Notes under the pieces: generated by a model
What the model saw: the letters and a program-made list of their open reading frames with translations, nothing else
What the model was told of the DNA's origin: nothing
The model's database searches: none
From: Smittia aterrima
Lineage: Eukaryota; Arthropoda; Insecta; Diptera; Chironomidae
Direction of reading: 5' to 3'
Assembly (NCBI GenBank): GCA_033063855.1
Contig: CP093829.1
Span: 8,752,243 to 8,816,242, forward strand
DNA length: 64,000 nucleotides
Program-made: the position numbers and the translations under genes
Part shown: positions 10,801-22,591 of the stretch, piece after piece
Position numbering within the stretch: position 1 is the stretch's first letter
Layout of the letters: every line of letters starts with the position of its first letter

Positions 10801-13436
10801 AACAGCCTCGACACCCTCGCTCCGGCTGAATTAGACATCGAGTTGTTTTCGAATTGCTTGACAGCTGGCGGCGGTTTATCAAGGTCGGAGAGTTTTACAA
10901 AAGACATGGACGATGTCTCGGCCTCTGTCTCAAGAATTTGTTTTTGCTTTTCGATGAGCGCCTGAAGCGATTCCATCGTGTGTGCCTCGATTTTCATTTC
11001 AGTCGTTTTTTCTTCGCTCTTTAGTGATGTCACTTTCTTGAGCGGAGAACTCTCTGAAATCTCTGGAATCGTTTCCATGATCTTCGGTTTGTAGTCACCG
11101 GTGGGGACGTCATGCGAATGTAAATCTAGAACCGCCTGCTCGTCTTGTTCGTTGTTTTGGAATGTTACATCATCAGTGTCTGTTGATGAAGCTTGTGAGT
11201 CATCGTTGGAGAGAATACCTTCTGTGATCGATCCCTGACTACTTTTGTCAAACGTTTCATTTAGCTTCGCGTCTCGTCTACGTTTCTTTACTGATTGACC
11301 CATCGCGTTGTCATCGAGTGGAATTTTCGTGCCGCTCTGATCAATGCTAGAGTTTGACGTTGTCACTGAGTTGTTTGAATACGAACTGAATGACTTTGAA
11401 CACGAGAAATCCTCGTATGGTGAGACCGAACTATCAATTGACATGCTCGACGTTTTAGATAAGATCGGAATCTTCTCTAGAATATTCATGATGCCTTTGT
11501 CGTTGCTGACACTTGCTGATCTTTGGTAATTCTTCGATGATCGCTGAGCATCACTTTGACCTTCCTGAGGATTCACATTCCAAGAGTGACGCTTTGCATC
11601 GTTCTTTGAAATTAAATTTCGTCGTCGTACGACGGGTGAATCACTCTCAATAAACATATAACAGCCTTTCTTCTCCTTTTCATCGTCTTGCGAATCTCTC
11701 GACACAACTTGAGACTCAATTTTGGACTCAATCTTCGCATCTTCTTTGGGCTCCACTTTCGTTTCATCACTTTTGTTCTCGTTGAAGTCAATGAACATGC
11801 TGAAGATATTCTTCGGCTTTTCCTTTGCCTTCGGTTGAGATGCTGTGGCAGCTGTGACGACATGCTTTGGTGTATCGGGTCGCGAATTATCAGAGAAATC
11901 AACGTAAAAGCCCGTCGACTTTTTCGAAGCCTTGTCTTCTGCTTCGAGCTTCTTCTTCGTCTCTTCAAATGTCGTGAACTGCTTAGTGTCATGAGAGTTT
12001 AAGCTGTTGAAATCGACATAAAAACCGAGGTTTTGACTGCTGCTTGAGTAATCCAAACTCTTCGGTTGTCGGTCATCGCTCTCATGAATAGTCAACTCAT
12101 TGAAATCGACGACCCAAGACTGCGAACTTGTAGAATTCTTTCGCCTCGTTGGTTTCGCTTCAAACTCGGCGATGTCGACAGATCCACCTGATACGATCGG
12201 ACATGTATCGGTTTTTCGTCGCAAGTTGGGGCTTTCGCATTGCTTGGGAGTGAAGTCTTTAACCGAAGCACCCCCAGACAAGACCGGCGCGAATTCATCA
12301 TATTTCATAGCTCGCTTGGGAATTCTCATTGGAACTGACATCTGACGTTCACTTTCACTTTGCTCCAGTTTTCCATCGATTTTGTCGATATCTCCATCGA
12401 AATTTTTCAGTTGTCTAGCAACTTGCACAATTGAATTGAATGGTGTTTCTGGCAGAACAATCGAATCAGTGTCGGATTGGATGCGCGAGTAGCCGGAATT
12501 ATAATCGCTCGTATTCTCACAAAGACTGTTGTAATGCGATGACGCAAAGTCATTCAGCTCTTTGGGCTCGCCAGAAGCCGACGAATGTATGCTCTGAATT
12601 GACATGTCACTAGTGTAGTTGTCGTCATTCAGATGTTTAATGAGATGACCGGAAAATTGAGGAATGGAATGTTGGAAGATTAAGTTGCCTTGAAGTTTCT
12701 CATTGTCACGATTCGAGGAGCTGCTGTCTTCGCTACTGCGTTGAGACTTGTAATCTTTCCGAGAAGGTTTCTCCAAAGCCGAGAATTGATCTTTAATTTC
12801 AAAAGCGGTTTGAACTTTAGGAAGCGAGTTCGTATGATCAACACCATTTGCGCCATCGTCGTTATCTTCCGCTTCAAAGCTCTTTTGTAGTAGCGCCAAG
12901 TTCACAGCATTATATGCTTTGTGGCAAACGGAAGGCGGTGGAGTGTAGATGACTTCTTCTTCATCGAGAAGAGAGGAAGCATCAATGAAACAAGGCTTCG
13001 ACGAGCTTGGTCTTGATGGAGCGACGCTGAAACATCTTTCGTTTCTAAGAAATATTCTACAGTTCTCTTGAGTGTCGTCTTTTTCCTTCTCGTGCATTGG
13101 CACAGCTTCCCACGACGAACCTGTTTCCGATGATGCTGAGACTGATTCCATTACGACAATCTCTTCGTTGTGTCTCTGTTTCTCTTCTTTCGCCAACGGC
13201 CTCGTCGTATTTACCAACACGTTGTCATCATGATCGATTGCTTCAATCGGCGAGAAGCTGTCACGTTCTGCAACATCGCCACTTTCCCATTGTTTCTCCG
13301 ACGACAAATGCTTCTCGACGTACTCGAATGTTGATGCTGAGTCGCTGGAAGCCGAAACGCAGTTAAGATTGTCACTTGTCCCGTTTAAGTAATCAACACC
13401 AACCAATTCTTCGTCTGAATAATTTTCTCTACTCAT
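7885..13436 (-). CDS. BTBD8: BTBD8-type BTB protein with a very long disordered N-terminus
   Basis: Four exons (10646-13436, 10458-10583, 9999-10399, 7885-9936) join in phase to give 1,789 aa. Residues about 990-1,090 form a BTB domain (DVTLEVGGRKMRAHKCILRS, then YFAAILAGNW). It is followed by a BACK-like helical region (YCHSFHKPCSGCVDGIL, LKWVCKHFNKVW) that matches vertebrate BTBD8 closely. The C-terminal third is Ser/Lys-rich and disordered. Vertebrate BTBD8 binds the AP-2 adaptor and helps clathrin-dependent synaptic vesicle recycling; I infer a related role. The first 930 residues form one exon of low-complexity acidic/serine sequence not expected from the vertebrate protein. It contains spaced motif repeats: SWVVDFNELT, GFYVDFNSLN, GFYVDFSDNS and SMFIDFNENK, plus two SGG-S/A-V segments. 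Orthology rests on the BTB-BACK part; the true first exon could be non-coding and lie upstream. Confidence 0.75.
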
Positions 13437-15259
13437 GCCTTTGGTTTCTTACTAAAATTTCAGTCAACATTCAAAGACGTTATGCTTCACAATCGCTGCA
13501 TGATTTTAGTTCCAGTTCAGTGAATTCTGAAATGAAATTGAAGAAGAAACGGTTAACGAATTTATCAGCATTTGTGAGTGGGTTCGAGAATAGTTTATGT
13601 GGCATGTGTGGAGGAATTTCAACGCTAAAATATTACGGTTAACTCCCAAACTGCTGGACAATTAGCATACAATGAACGATGATTTGCACAACAGTCTGCA
13701 CGTTCCGCGAAACTTCTTCTCTCTTTCTCCATGCACATTGTCTTTGAGTGAACTGTGAAAATCGCATTTCCTTCTTATGTACGATCAAACCAATTTGATG
13801 CAAAGTTGAGCTTTCGTTAAAGGGCCTGAATGAGAGTTGTGCAAATCATAAAAGGCGGAAGTTTTTTTTTCAGTTCTTTCAATTGCTCGTGCATTGAATA
13901 ATGATGAAAACTAACGAATCAGCCACATCAAATACTGTTCAATAAGTTTTCAAGGACGGCCCATGTAAAGAACGACTGCTGTTGATCAAGTGTTAGTCGA
14001 TTAATGGAGTGGCTGAAAGAACGCAAATCGCGAGACGACGGCTTGATGCTGAGATAATTAAAAGAGAAACTTTTCGACTACAAAACTACCAAACTGTGGT
14101 TTCCTCGATTTTCTTGTAGTCTTTAGTTCCGAGAAATCATAAAATCAGTTTAAGCGTGACAAAATTGTCCGAGGCCGAAGATAAAGAGGTTGCAAAGCAG
14201 GCGAGGCGAGAGAAATTATGAAAGAAGGAAGAGGCGATTGATTTAATAGCCTTTAAGAGCCACAAACTTTTACAACGACAATTTACACGTTATTCAAGGC
14301 AAGAAAATCTAATTCGACTTTGCATTCAGTCAACAACGAATACTTAATGACATTAACATATTCATTAGCGTCAATATAGCGCAGCGCGCAACAGTGAAAT
14401 TGTTTAATGATTTAACAACTCGTTAACCAAACCGTGTTACAAGGTTCGTTCTCTTATTGGACTTTTCTCTTTTTTTCGGCTCGAAATATCTAATCATTGA
14501 GCTTTGAACAAACGATCTATGTTCCCAACTCCAGCGAGCATAAAATTTGGATCGAAGTCATTGCTGCTGATGACACATCATGTTTATTCTTAGAAGAGAT
14601 TTCTTCACATTGTTCTTCTCTGTTGCGATTCCATTCGTCTCTTTCTGCGCATTACTCATCGCTTACGTTTTACCGCTGTTGGTTGTCCAACATGCTACAT
14701 CTAACATTAAATTCTTCTTCTTATTGCACAATCTCCCTCTGCCTTCCGTAGTTCACAGCGAAATTCCACAAAAAACGCATCAGTGAAGACGAGGTTGACT
14801 TACCAATTCGTTTTCAGTGTCAGAACTTTAATCCAAATAGTAATTGAGTTTTAATCGTCAATTAGAAAAGTTGCATCGAAAAAAATTATTGATTTTTTGA
14901 TTTTTCTTTAAACTTCACTTTTCACAGATTGCGCAGATTAATTTTGTTTTTATTGCACAATTATTGTTTAACTTAGTTTTGTGATCAATCAGCGATTAAG
15001 TTCAGATAAGTTCACTTTGAATTATTTCCTCGATTCTGTCGCAATCTGTTTCAACAACTGTTCCGTTCGACTCTCCGCGAAATTCTGAAGAAATAAAAAT
15101 TTACTCGCGGACGTTTTCAAGATTTTACAGAGAGACAGACAGACAAGGTGTTCGCAGGAAGATTTTTGCTATCAAAAAAAGCTTTAAAACACCGAAAACA
15201 AAAAGCGTACAAACGATTAGAATTTTTTTCCTTAAAAGTAGAGAAAGCCGGCATTTAAA
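13437..15259. other. Long divergent intergenic region between BTBD8-like and SmD1 genes
   Basis: This 1.8 kb spacer lies between two divergent starts. Open frames around 14,497-14,786 lack coding character and splice support. It probably holds promoter and regulatory DNA and non-coding 5' exons of the BTBD8-like gene. A short GACA tract (three to four units) sits near 15,131. Confidence 0.5.
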
Positions 15260-15803
15260 ATGAAACTAGTAAGGTGAGTGTCTACTCTTCAAGTTATTTT
15301 CTATCGAGAATGACCTAAAATACCTGCGCAACTCGGACATTTCTTTTATTAACAAGTTAACCTTCTTCTTTTAGATTTCTGATGAAGTTAAGTCATGAGA
15401 CGGTCACAATCGAACTCAAGAATGGAACGCAAGTGCATGGAACAATTACTGGAGTCGACGTTGCTATGAACACTCACTTGAAAGCAGTAAAGATGACCAT
15501 CAAGAACCGAAATCCAGTTCAGCTTGAAAGCTTGAGCATCAGAGGAAACAACATTCGCTATTACATTCTCCCCGACAGTCTTCCGCTTGAGACTTTGCTG
15601 ATTGATGATACACCGAAGTCGAAAGCTAAGAAGAAGGATGGCAGAAACACGAGTAATCGAGGAAGAGGCCGTGGAGTTGCAGGACGTGGAGCTGGTCGTG
15701 GTAAGTCCATTGAAGTTAGAGAAATGAATGAAAATTAAAATCTTTTCTTTTAGGTGGTCCTCGAGGAGGTCGGGGTGGCCCTCGCGGCAGAGGCAGACGC
15801 TAA
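15260..15803 (+). CDS. SmD1: Small nuclear ribonucleoprotein SmD1
   Basis: Three exons (15260-15273, 15375-15700, 15754-15803) give 129 aa. The 14-nt first exon supplies MKLVR, and splicing yields the invariant SmD1 start MKLVRFLMKLSHETV. Sm1 and Sm2 motifs are intact (VHGTITGVDVAMNTHLKAV and SIRGNNIRYYILPD). The C-terminus is an RG/GR-rich tail (GRGRG, then GGPRGGRGGPRGRGRR), the usual target of arginine methylation. SmD1 is part of the heptameric Sm ring on U1, U2, U4 and U5 snRNAs and acts in the nucleus after cytoplasmic assembly. The length is close to human SmD1 (119 aa), with a slightly longer linker before the tail. A polyadenylation-like AATAAA follows near 15,818. Confidence 0.97.
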
Positions 15804-15945
15804 GCCGTCATCTCAGAAATAAATCCACATAATTTTTAATGTAAAAGAATGAATTCTTTTGTATTTAAGTTCTCTCAGCACTTTTCAATTAAAATTTCTT
15901 GAAAATATTCGAGGGAATGTTCTTATTATTCGACAGCCTTTTGTT

Positions 15946-16302
15946 TCAGTTATTAATTAAAACGTAAGTACAATAAATCAGAAAAATCAAGAAAATTACG
16001 ATTGCGCAGAGCAGGAAAGATTTGCGATTGTGCTTTCTCAAATCTTTTAGGCGGTCTTCATGAGTCGAGACGAGTTTCTTGATCTCAACGAGCTCCTGAG
16101 TTAGGGCTTTCCTTTCTATTGAATCCGGCATTAACATCTTCAGTTTCTTCTCAAGTTTCGCTGAAATAATAAAAAGTTTTCATTAATAATTTCAATTAAA
16201 ACAGAAACAACGAATCTTACCTATCCTCTCGTTTAATTCCTTGATTGTTTCGTCCATGTTATCGATCTGCTTAGTAATCGGGCATTTATCTTTGAGATCC
16301 AT
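15946..16302 (-). CDS. CCDC167: CCDC167-like tail-anchored coiled-coil protein
   Basis: Two exons (16221-16302 and 15946-16160) join in phase to give 98 aa. The order is a short N-terminus with a coiled coil (ETIKELNERIAKLEKKLKML), a second helical segment (LVEIKKLVSTHEDRLKDLRKHNRKS) and a C-terminal membrane anchor (LLCAIVIFLIFLIYCTYVLI). This matches CCDC167 proteins, which end in the same KxLRxxNRK-plus-TM arrangement at about 97 aa. Function is poorly known; tail anchoring in ER or mitochondrial outer membrane is inferred. It is convergent with SmD1 (142 bp gap) and divergent from the CPSF5 gene. Confidence 0.8.
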
Positions 16303-16623
16303 TATTCGAGAAAGACTTTATTTGAGATTTAAAGATTTGTTTGCAAAATATCTGAAGATAAATAATCACTTTGGCCCAAAACGCTTCTTATTAAATTTCA
16401 CTAGATGGGGGTGCTGAAGATTTGTGAAGGGAAACCAACTAAGGGCACAGAAGTTTTTTTCTCTCGAATTTGTCGCCAATTCGAGTCAAATATTTTCCGG
16501 CTTAACTAAATACAGTTATAAGTTAAGTAAGAGTACGAAAATATTGAAGTTAAAGCGTTTGTTATCGGTTTGAACGCTAATTAATCTAGAAAAAAGTGAA
16601 AATAGACACAGAAATCAAACAAA
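16303..16623. promoter_or_regulatory. Divergent promoter region, CCDC167-like / CPSF5
   Basis: This 321 bp spacer lies between head-to-head start codons and should contain both promoters. I see no distinct motif or ORF. Confidence 0.45.
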
Positions 16624-18972
16624 ATGGCTCAAGCACAACAAGCGAAAATTGGCGGAGCAGGTTGGCCCAAAAGTAAAACTGAACCTCAAGCTTCGATGAA
16701 GGTTCCCGTCAGTCAATCGCTCACATTAAATCGAACGATCAATTTGTAAGTTGTCGTGAAAATTCTAATGAAAACAAAATTCTGAAATTTGTTGTTGGTT
16801 TTCTTGAAGATATCCATTGACAAACTACACCTTCGGCACAAAAGAACCGTTGTTTGAAAGAGATCCATCAGTGCCAGCAAGATTTCAACGAATGCGTGAT
16901 GAATTCGAAAAGATTGGTATGCGTCGATCGGTGGAAGGTGTTTTGCTTGTCCACGAGCATGGACTTCCTCACGTCCTTTTGCTTCAACTTGGGACAACGT
17001 TCTTCAAACTACCAGGAGGTGAACTCAACGCAGGCGAAGATGAAGTTGAAGGACTCAAGCGATTACTCACTGAAGTAAGTTTTTAAGCCAAAATCAAATT
17101 CCATTTCGTTCGCCCGGAGCCTTCCTTAACTTGTTAGGCTCGCTCCGGTCTTTCCTTTTAGTTTCTCTTCGAAAAAAAAAAGCCTTCGAACTGGTGCATT
17201 GTAAAAACTATAATTATTTATGAAGATGTTGATGATTTAAATTGTAATACTTTTGATACTTCATCTTGTGAAGTACTTTTCTTGTCATAAGAACGATGTA
17301 ACTGTTGACTCCTCACAGAAAATCTTTCTTTGCTGTATTTCCCATTTAATTTTGTAATTTCTGTGATGATCTCATGAATTTTTCTGATTTGATATGAAAG
17401 TTTGTAACAACTTGAATTTTGAATTCAAATCAAAGCTTAGGACTTGTCGGCTTATCTAAATTATGTAAAATACAATCTCAGCCACAAAGCATTGCGCATT
17501 GTTAATTGAAGAAATTGTACTGAATATCTCAAAGTTCCTTTTAAACTAAGATACTCTTTTTTCTCTACAAGTCCATCAATAAATAAGCTCCGACTTGTCT
17601 CTAAACCTTGACATAAACAGTCAATTCTGTTTTCTTGCTCATTGCTTACGCGAGATTGTACTTTGAAGAATTGTTTTATTGCTGTTCGTCGATACTCTCT
17701 TTCTTCTGCATTCTGTCCTTGTAAATCTTTTTAACCTTGTAAATCGAACGAAGCAAAGATACAAAAAGAAAAATGAAAATTATAGTTTTTAGAATTTCAC
17801 GCTGTCAACGCAATTTAAACACAAACAAAATATATTCGCAACTTTTATGTCTCCAACTAATAACATCTGTTAATTGCTTAATCGATTAGTCAAATAGATA
17901 AGCCAAAATATTCCAATTTTCCATCTAAAAGACTTTAGGACAAACATCAGCCGTCAAATCGCAGGATTGGATCATCGAGGACTTGGTTGGCAACTGGTAT
18001 AGACCAAACTTCGAGCCGCCCACCTATCCATACTGTCCTGCGCACATTACCAAGTGTAAAGAACATAAGCGCCTCTTCTTGGTGCAGCTTCAGGAGAAGG
18101 GTAATGAATTGAATAGATTTTGTATTAATCATTAATCTACAAACCAAACCGCTAAAGATTTAAGAGAACATGTCAGAGATTGAAACCTTAATTTGAAAAA
18201 TCTTTCAGGCCAGACACCATGTTAGCTCTGTACAAATTGTGTAATGGGACGCCTCACGCCATGTTCAAACAATTTTTTTTGGGGAGGCAGACAATGGTCT
18301 AAAAGACATTTTACAATTGTAAATCAAGAAGATCGCTTAGACTTAAGGTCAAAATTGTCCATTCTGGAATCAGCTTTTCATTCTTTTTAAACAAATGACA
18401 ATCAATGATTGATGTGTATCCAATCTTAATTATAAGTTTGTTTTATATTTTGTAATCGCGTGTGTTGTCGCTTTAGAAGAAATAATTTTAACTTAATCAA
18501 AATGTTTCAGACAACACGCTACATTCATTCACGAGTTTTGATCTTAAATCGGATAAATTTATTGATTGTTGAACATTATTTGTAGCTTATCTTATGATGA
18601 TAACCGAATCTGATTTGTAAAACGCAAATATTTTTCTTCCTTCATTCCCAGTAATGATCAAAATTGTAGCAAGAATTAAATTTAAAAGTAAAGAATTGTT
18701 GTGAAGATTTTTCGGTGAAGATGAAAATGCTGTCAATTCAAAGTCGCTAATTTTATTTCAATCTTGTCATTTCTAGCGCTTTTTGCCGTTCCAAAGAACT
18801 ACAAGCTAGTAGCAGCTCCGTTATTTGAACTGTATGACAACTCCCAGGGATATGGACCGATAATCTCGTCGTTGCCGCAAGCCTTGTGCAGGTGAGTGAA
18901 AAATCTTTTAACTTGTTGACTTGAGAACTAAAATTTTCTTTCATTTTTAGATTCAACTTCATTTACATGTAG
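16624..18972 (+). CDS. CPSF5: Cleavage factor Im 25 kDa subunit (CPSF5/NUDT21)
   Basis: Five exons (16624-16745, 16810-17074, 17932-18100, 18777-18891, 18951-18972) give 230 aa, close to human NUDT21 (227). The chain includes YPLTNYTFG, SVEGVLLVHEHGLPHVLLLQ, FFKLPGGELNAGEDEVEGLKR (the Nudix region), NWYRPNFEPPTYPY, KEHKRLFLVQLQEK, ALFAVPKNYKLVAAPLFEL and RFNFIYM. CFIm25 binds UGUA elements in pre-mRNA as a dimer with CFIm68 and directs poly(A) site choice; the Nudix fold has no hydrolase activity. Exon 3 must start at 17932, after a weak ...TAAAAG acceptor, to keep frame and encode TLGQTS; the stronger-looking TTTAG 7 nt downstream would shift the frame. Introns 2 (857 bp) and 3 (676 bp) are unusually long for this window and show no other gene. 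Confidence 0.96.
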
Positions 18973-19257
18973 ACAACAAAAGCCGTGACGGCTGAGGAAT
19001 GAATCGCTAAGCAAACTTAGAAGTAAAACTGTTCTTCTGATATAAAACTTTAAACTTTATTTCCATCTACGACCATTGAACCATTTTTCTTTCATCATCT
19101 TAGTTATTTCCTGCTCTTTTCCTCCAACACGATTTCACTTCTTTGATTGATTTTCTATCTCATAAGCTCGTAGATTGTAAATTTAAGAAACCTAATTAAA
19201 GAAATTGTATCAATAAAGTGAAATTTCTTGAGTGTAAATCCAAATTGAAATTCTTTT

Positions 19258-21329
19258 TTATTCAAACTGAATGAAGCGATCACAGAAGGGGCAAAATTGT
19301 TCTTCCTTCTCTGTTATGTCTTTTACAGTTTCTAAGTCAGTGAAGTCACAATTGCAGTGAGAGCAGATGTGATTGACGCTCAATGGAATTTGAAGTTTGG
19401 TGATAGAACAGCGACTGACTTGATGATTGTCCTTGCAAATTAATTTATCTTTTTCGATTGATCCATTGCAGTAAAGACAAAGTTCTTTATCCTCAAAAGC
19501 TTTGCATTTGTCTAAAATGCTTTCAAGTTCTTCTTTCAGACGTTTTTGAGTTGAACTAAACGTCTCGATTTTAATATCTTCGTCAAGGAAATTTCTGATT
19601 GTTTTTCTCCAGCAGCAAATTGATTGTTTGGCAACTTCAGACAACTTTTCTTCTTTTCGAGTAAGAATCGATTCGATGAGGAAATATCCGTTGACAACTC
19701 CAATCGTCTTTTTTTGCCAAACTTTTGTGGCTTCTAATGCAGCGATCTTATCGTCTGATCGAGATTTATAGTAGACAAGTTTCGCGTTCGTGACAATCAT
19801 TTGAATTTTCAGATAATACAGAAACTTCCTACTGAGCTCTGCATTAATTTCCCATGATTCCAGTTTCTTGAGTGAGTCAATTCTAAGCGTCCCAATGTAT
19901 CTGACAGCTTCCACGCAGTCGAAGAAATCTGTTAACAGCAAACTTTTGTTTTCCAGTAAAATGTCATAAGGAGAGTTCTTGGAATATAAATTTACAGTGA
20001 TCAAGTTCGGCTGCTTGAGAACTAAATGATCGTACATCTGAATAAAAAATATTTTGGTAAAATTTTATCATAAAATCTTAATGAATCAACTTACAGCTTG
20101 TGGATACATCGATACGAAGACGAGAGCTTTATTTCTCGATGCTGTGATGCCGTAAATTCCGAATTTATGAGGATCATAGTTTGAAATAGTGTCCACCTCT
20201 TGCCAGTGCTCGATTTTGACATCACTCTTATTTATTGAGAGCTTCATGAAATTAATTTTGCTGCTTGTTGAGACGAGAAACTCTGGACATGAATTGCTAA
20301 CGCTAACTATTCCTGTGATGCATATCCCAACATACTTTGTGATTGATTTGACGATGCTCTTGTTGATGACGAAGATTTCTAGTGAATGAACTTTGGCACA
20401 AACAAGTAAAATGGCACTGCCAACTTGTTCAGCATAAATTTGAGAAACTGGAATCTTGAGTTTCCCTTCGATGTCGCTGATCTTCATCAACTCCGAAACA
20501 TTCTCTCCGTCAGTCATTTCAATCAAATATCGTGAAAGTTGTCCTTTCGAATTAGCGACGATCAGGAAGTGACCGTCAGGTATCACAATCCACTTCAATT
20601 CACTGACGATCTCATCAAGTTTCTCAGAACACTGAACTTTTACTTCTCCATCTAAAGTGATTGCGTAGATGATAATCTCGTTCATTTTCGTGACTGCCGC
20701 TAAGTGTCGAGTCGTTCCAATGAAGATTGGACACCAGTCAAAGTTTGAGAAGGTCAATTCGTTGAAGAGTTCTTTCATCTTGTTCAGCTTATAACAATTC
20801 GTTGGCAATGAGAAGGAGCTCTTTCTTATTTCACACAACTCTGCAACGAACTGAATCTTTGTCTGATTCGTGTCTTCATCTACTTGATGTCTTGTAATTT
20901 CCAGCGATCCATGTGACGATAAACTTGATATGAAAGGTTTGTGGTTTTTCGAAGCAGGCGATGGCAGACACTTCAGGAGTTGAATATTCTTGAGGCAACA
21001 ACGCGGCATTAGCATTGGATTCAACATTATCTCACTCTTCTCATGATGATTGCTCGAGTTGTAAATTCTTTTCTCGTTCAAATTCAGATTAGCTGAGACC
21101 TCGTAATGCGAAATTTTGTGTTTAGTGATGTCGATCTGAAACTTCGTTTGATGATCTCCGAGAATTTTATCAAAATTCAATAACTCCATTTCATGTTTAT
21201 TCCTCAGCACAATACATTCGTCGTTTGAAGAAAGACTGAACGGTGAATTTATTTCATTTGAATGTGAGATAACACAAACGGCCTTCAGGTTTAAATCTTC
21301 GTGGATATTTTTTCGCTCCGGTCTCGAGA
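19258..21329 (-). CDS. GTF3C4: TFIIIC90/GTF3C4-like Pol III transcription factor subunit (5' end unresolved)
   Basis: Two exons are clear: 20095-21329 and 19258-20037, in phase, about 670 aa. The first is beta-strand-rich and resembles the TFIIIC-delta propeller (starting INSPFSLSSNDECIVL). The C-terminus is a cysteine/histidine module (CLYCNGSI, LICKDNHQVSRCSIT, HICSHCNCDF, FCPFCDRF) as in the TFIIIC zinc-finger domain. GTF3C4 helps TFIIIC recruit TFIIIB to tRNA genes. Exon 20095-21329 begins at a good acceptor (GAAAATTTTAG), so a short upstream coding exon with the start codon is required. One candidate is an ATG at about 21,462 spliced after CTCG (phase 1), but this would overlap the first exon of the divergent thioesterase gene. 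Assignment rests on domain order, not on near-identity. Confidence 0.65.
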
Positions 21330-21375
21330 CTAAAATTTTCAATTAAAAAAGTTAAGTATTAGAAGAGGTTTAACA

Positions 21376-22059
21376 ATGTCATCTAAGAAGGGTTTAGATT
21401 TAGTGAGGGCAATTAGTAAATACATCACCGAGACAGATGGATTCGATCGAGTTGTTAAACATGTAAGAAAAAAATAAATATTTTTAGGACTCACCTTTGA
21501 TCTCAGAGGTTGATTCAATTTTCCGCTTCATTCTCAATCACGATTTGTTGTGCTCTAATTCAATTATCAGTAAAGCTTTTTATTTATTCACTGAGTTATC
21601 GTATTCCCGAGAAATAATTATTTTGGAAGAAATCGATGTAAACAAAACTATTTTCGAACTAAGATTTCCGTTAAATTTTAGGTCGCATTTATTTCTGGAG
21701 GCGGCGGGAAGGTTGAAGGGACAATGACTGTCAAACCGGAGCATTTAAATCGCGGTGGTGGATTACACGGAGGATTATCGAGTACTATCGTTGATTGTAT
21801 GACGACTTACGCTCTCATGACTCATGATGTCGAGAATATCAAAGCCGGAGTCAGCGTCGATCTGCACATCACTTTCCTTAAAGGAGCCAAGGAGAACGAT
21901 GAACTTCTTATCACTGCCAACACCATCAAGTGTGGAAAAACTCTCGCTTTCTTAGACTGCGAGATCAGAAACAAAAAGTGCAATAGCCTTCTCGTTCGTG
22001 GAAGTCACACAAAGTACGTTGGAGCTGGTTCGACCTCTCATATTCCTCCACAAAAATAA
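21376..22059 (+). CDS. ACOT13: Acyl-CoA thioesterase 13 (THEM2-like hotdog enzyme)
   Basis: Two exons (21376-21462 and 21682-22059) give 154 aa; human ACOT13 is 140. The hotdog signature is GGGLHGGLSSTIVDCMTTYA, with the HGG loop and the acidic residue after it, followed by VSVDLHITFLKGA and CGKTLAFLDCEI, as in the 4HBT/PaaI-like family. The enzyme hydrolyses long-chain acyl-CoA to fatty acid and CoA and is found at mitochondria and cytosol in vertebrates. No targeting peptide is visible. The N-terminus MSSKKGLDLVRAISKYI is a typical leading helix. The 219 bp intron is longer than neighbours'. The start lies 47 bp from the known edge of the divergent GTF3C4-like gene. Confidence 0.9.
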
Positions 22060-22591
22060 CTCGAAATCGATTCAACTCTTTAAATTTGATTTATTGTTTT
22101 CAATCGATAAATAGATGAAGTGCACAACTCCATTCAAATTACGCAAGCAATTTAATACAAATCATAATAAATATTTTATGAAGCAATTCCAAGTTTTATT
22201 TCCGTCGCATCAGAAATTCCTCTTTTTTTTGTTTAAATGTCATTTTGGCTAATTTCTTAAACGGATTCTAGAGTTTGGTACAAAACTGTCTGCTTAAATA
22301 TTGCTCAAAATTGACTCTACAAATGGAACTGTTCTCGTGAAATTTATCTCTATCTCGGGGTTTTTTGTTAGTGGTCTGTTTAAGGCAATTTGTAAATTGT
22401 TTCCGTCAAAATATAAAAAGATTTTGAACGCAAGAAGCTTGAAGATAAAAGAAAGAAGATAAGACAAAAAGCTTCTCGAAGACACAAAGCACTACAAAAT
22501 GAAAAGTGGGAAACCAAATGTCAGGCGTGATTATCGCGATTAAAATTCAAAGTAATGATGAGCCCAATTCAATGAGCAGCAGCTGTCAAAC
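22060..22591. other. 3' UTRs of ACOT13 and hep (convergent)
   Basis: These 532 bp separate two convergent stops. AATAAA-like signals for the plus-strand gene occur near 22,105 and 22,167. The remainder is likely the hep 3' UTR on the minus strand. The 63-aa frame at 22,294-22,485 has no coding support. Confidence 0.5.

Noticed and set aside
14497..14786. Overlapping open frames in the BTBD8/SmD1 spacer
   Set aside because: Two frames over the same bases, one starting at a non-ATG codon, with no recognisable content or donor/acceptor partners.
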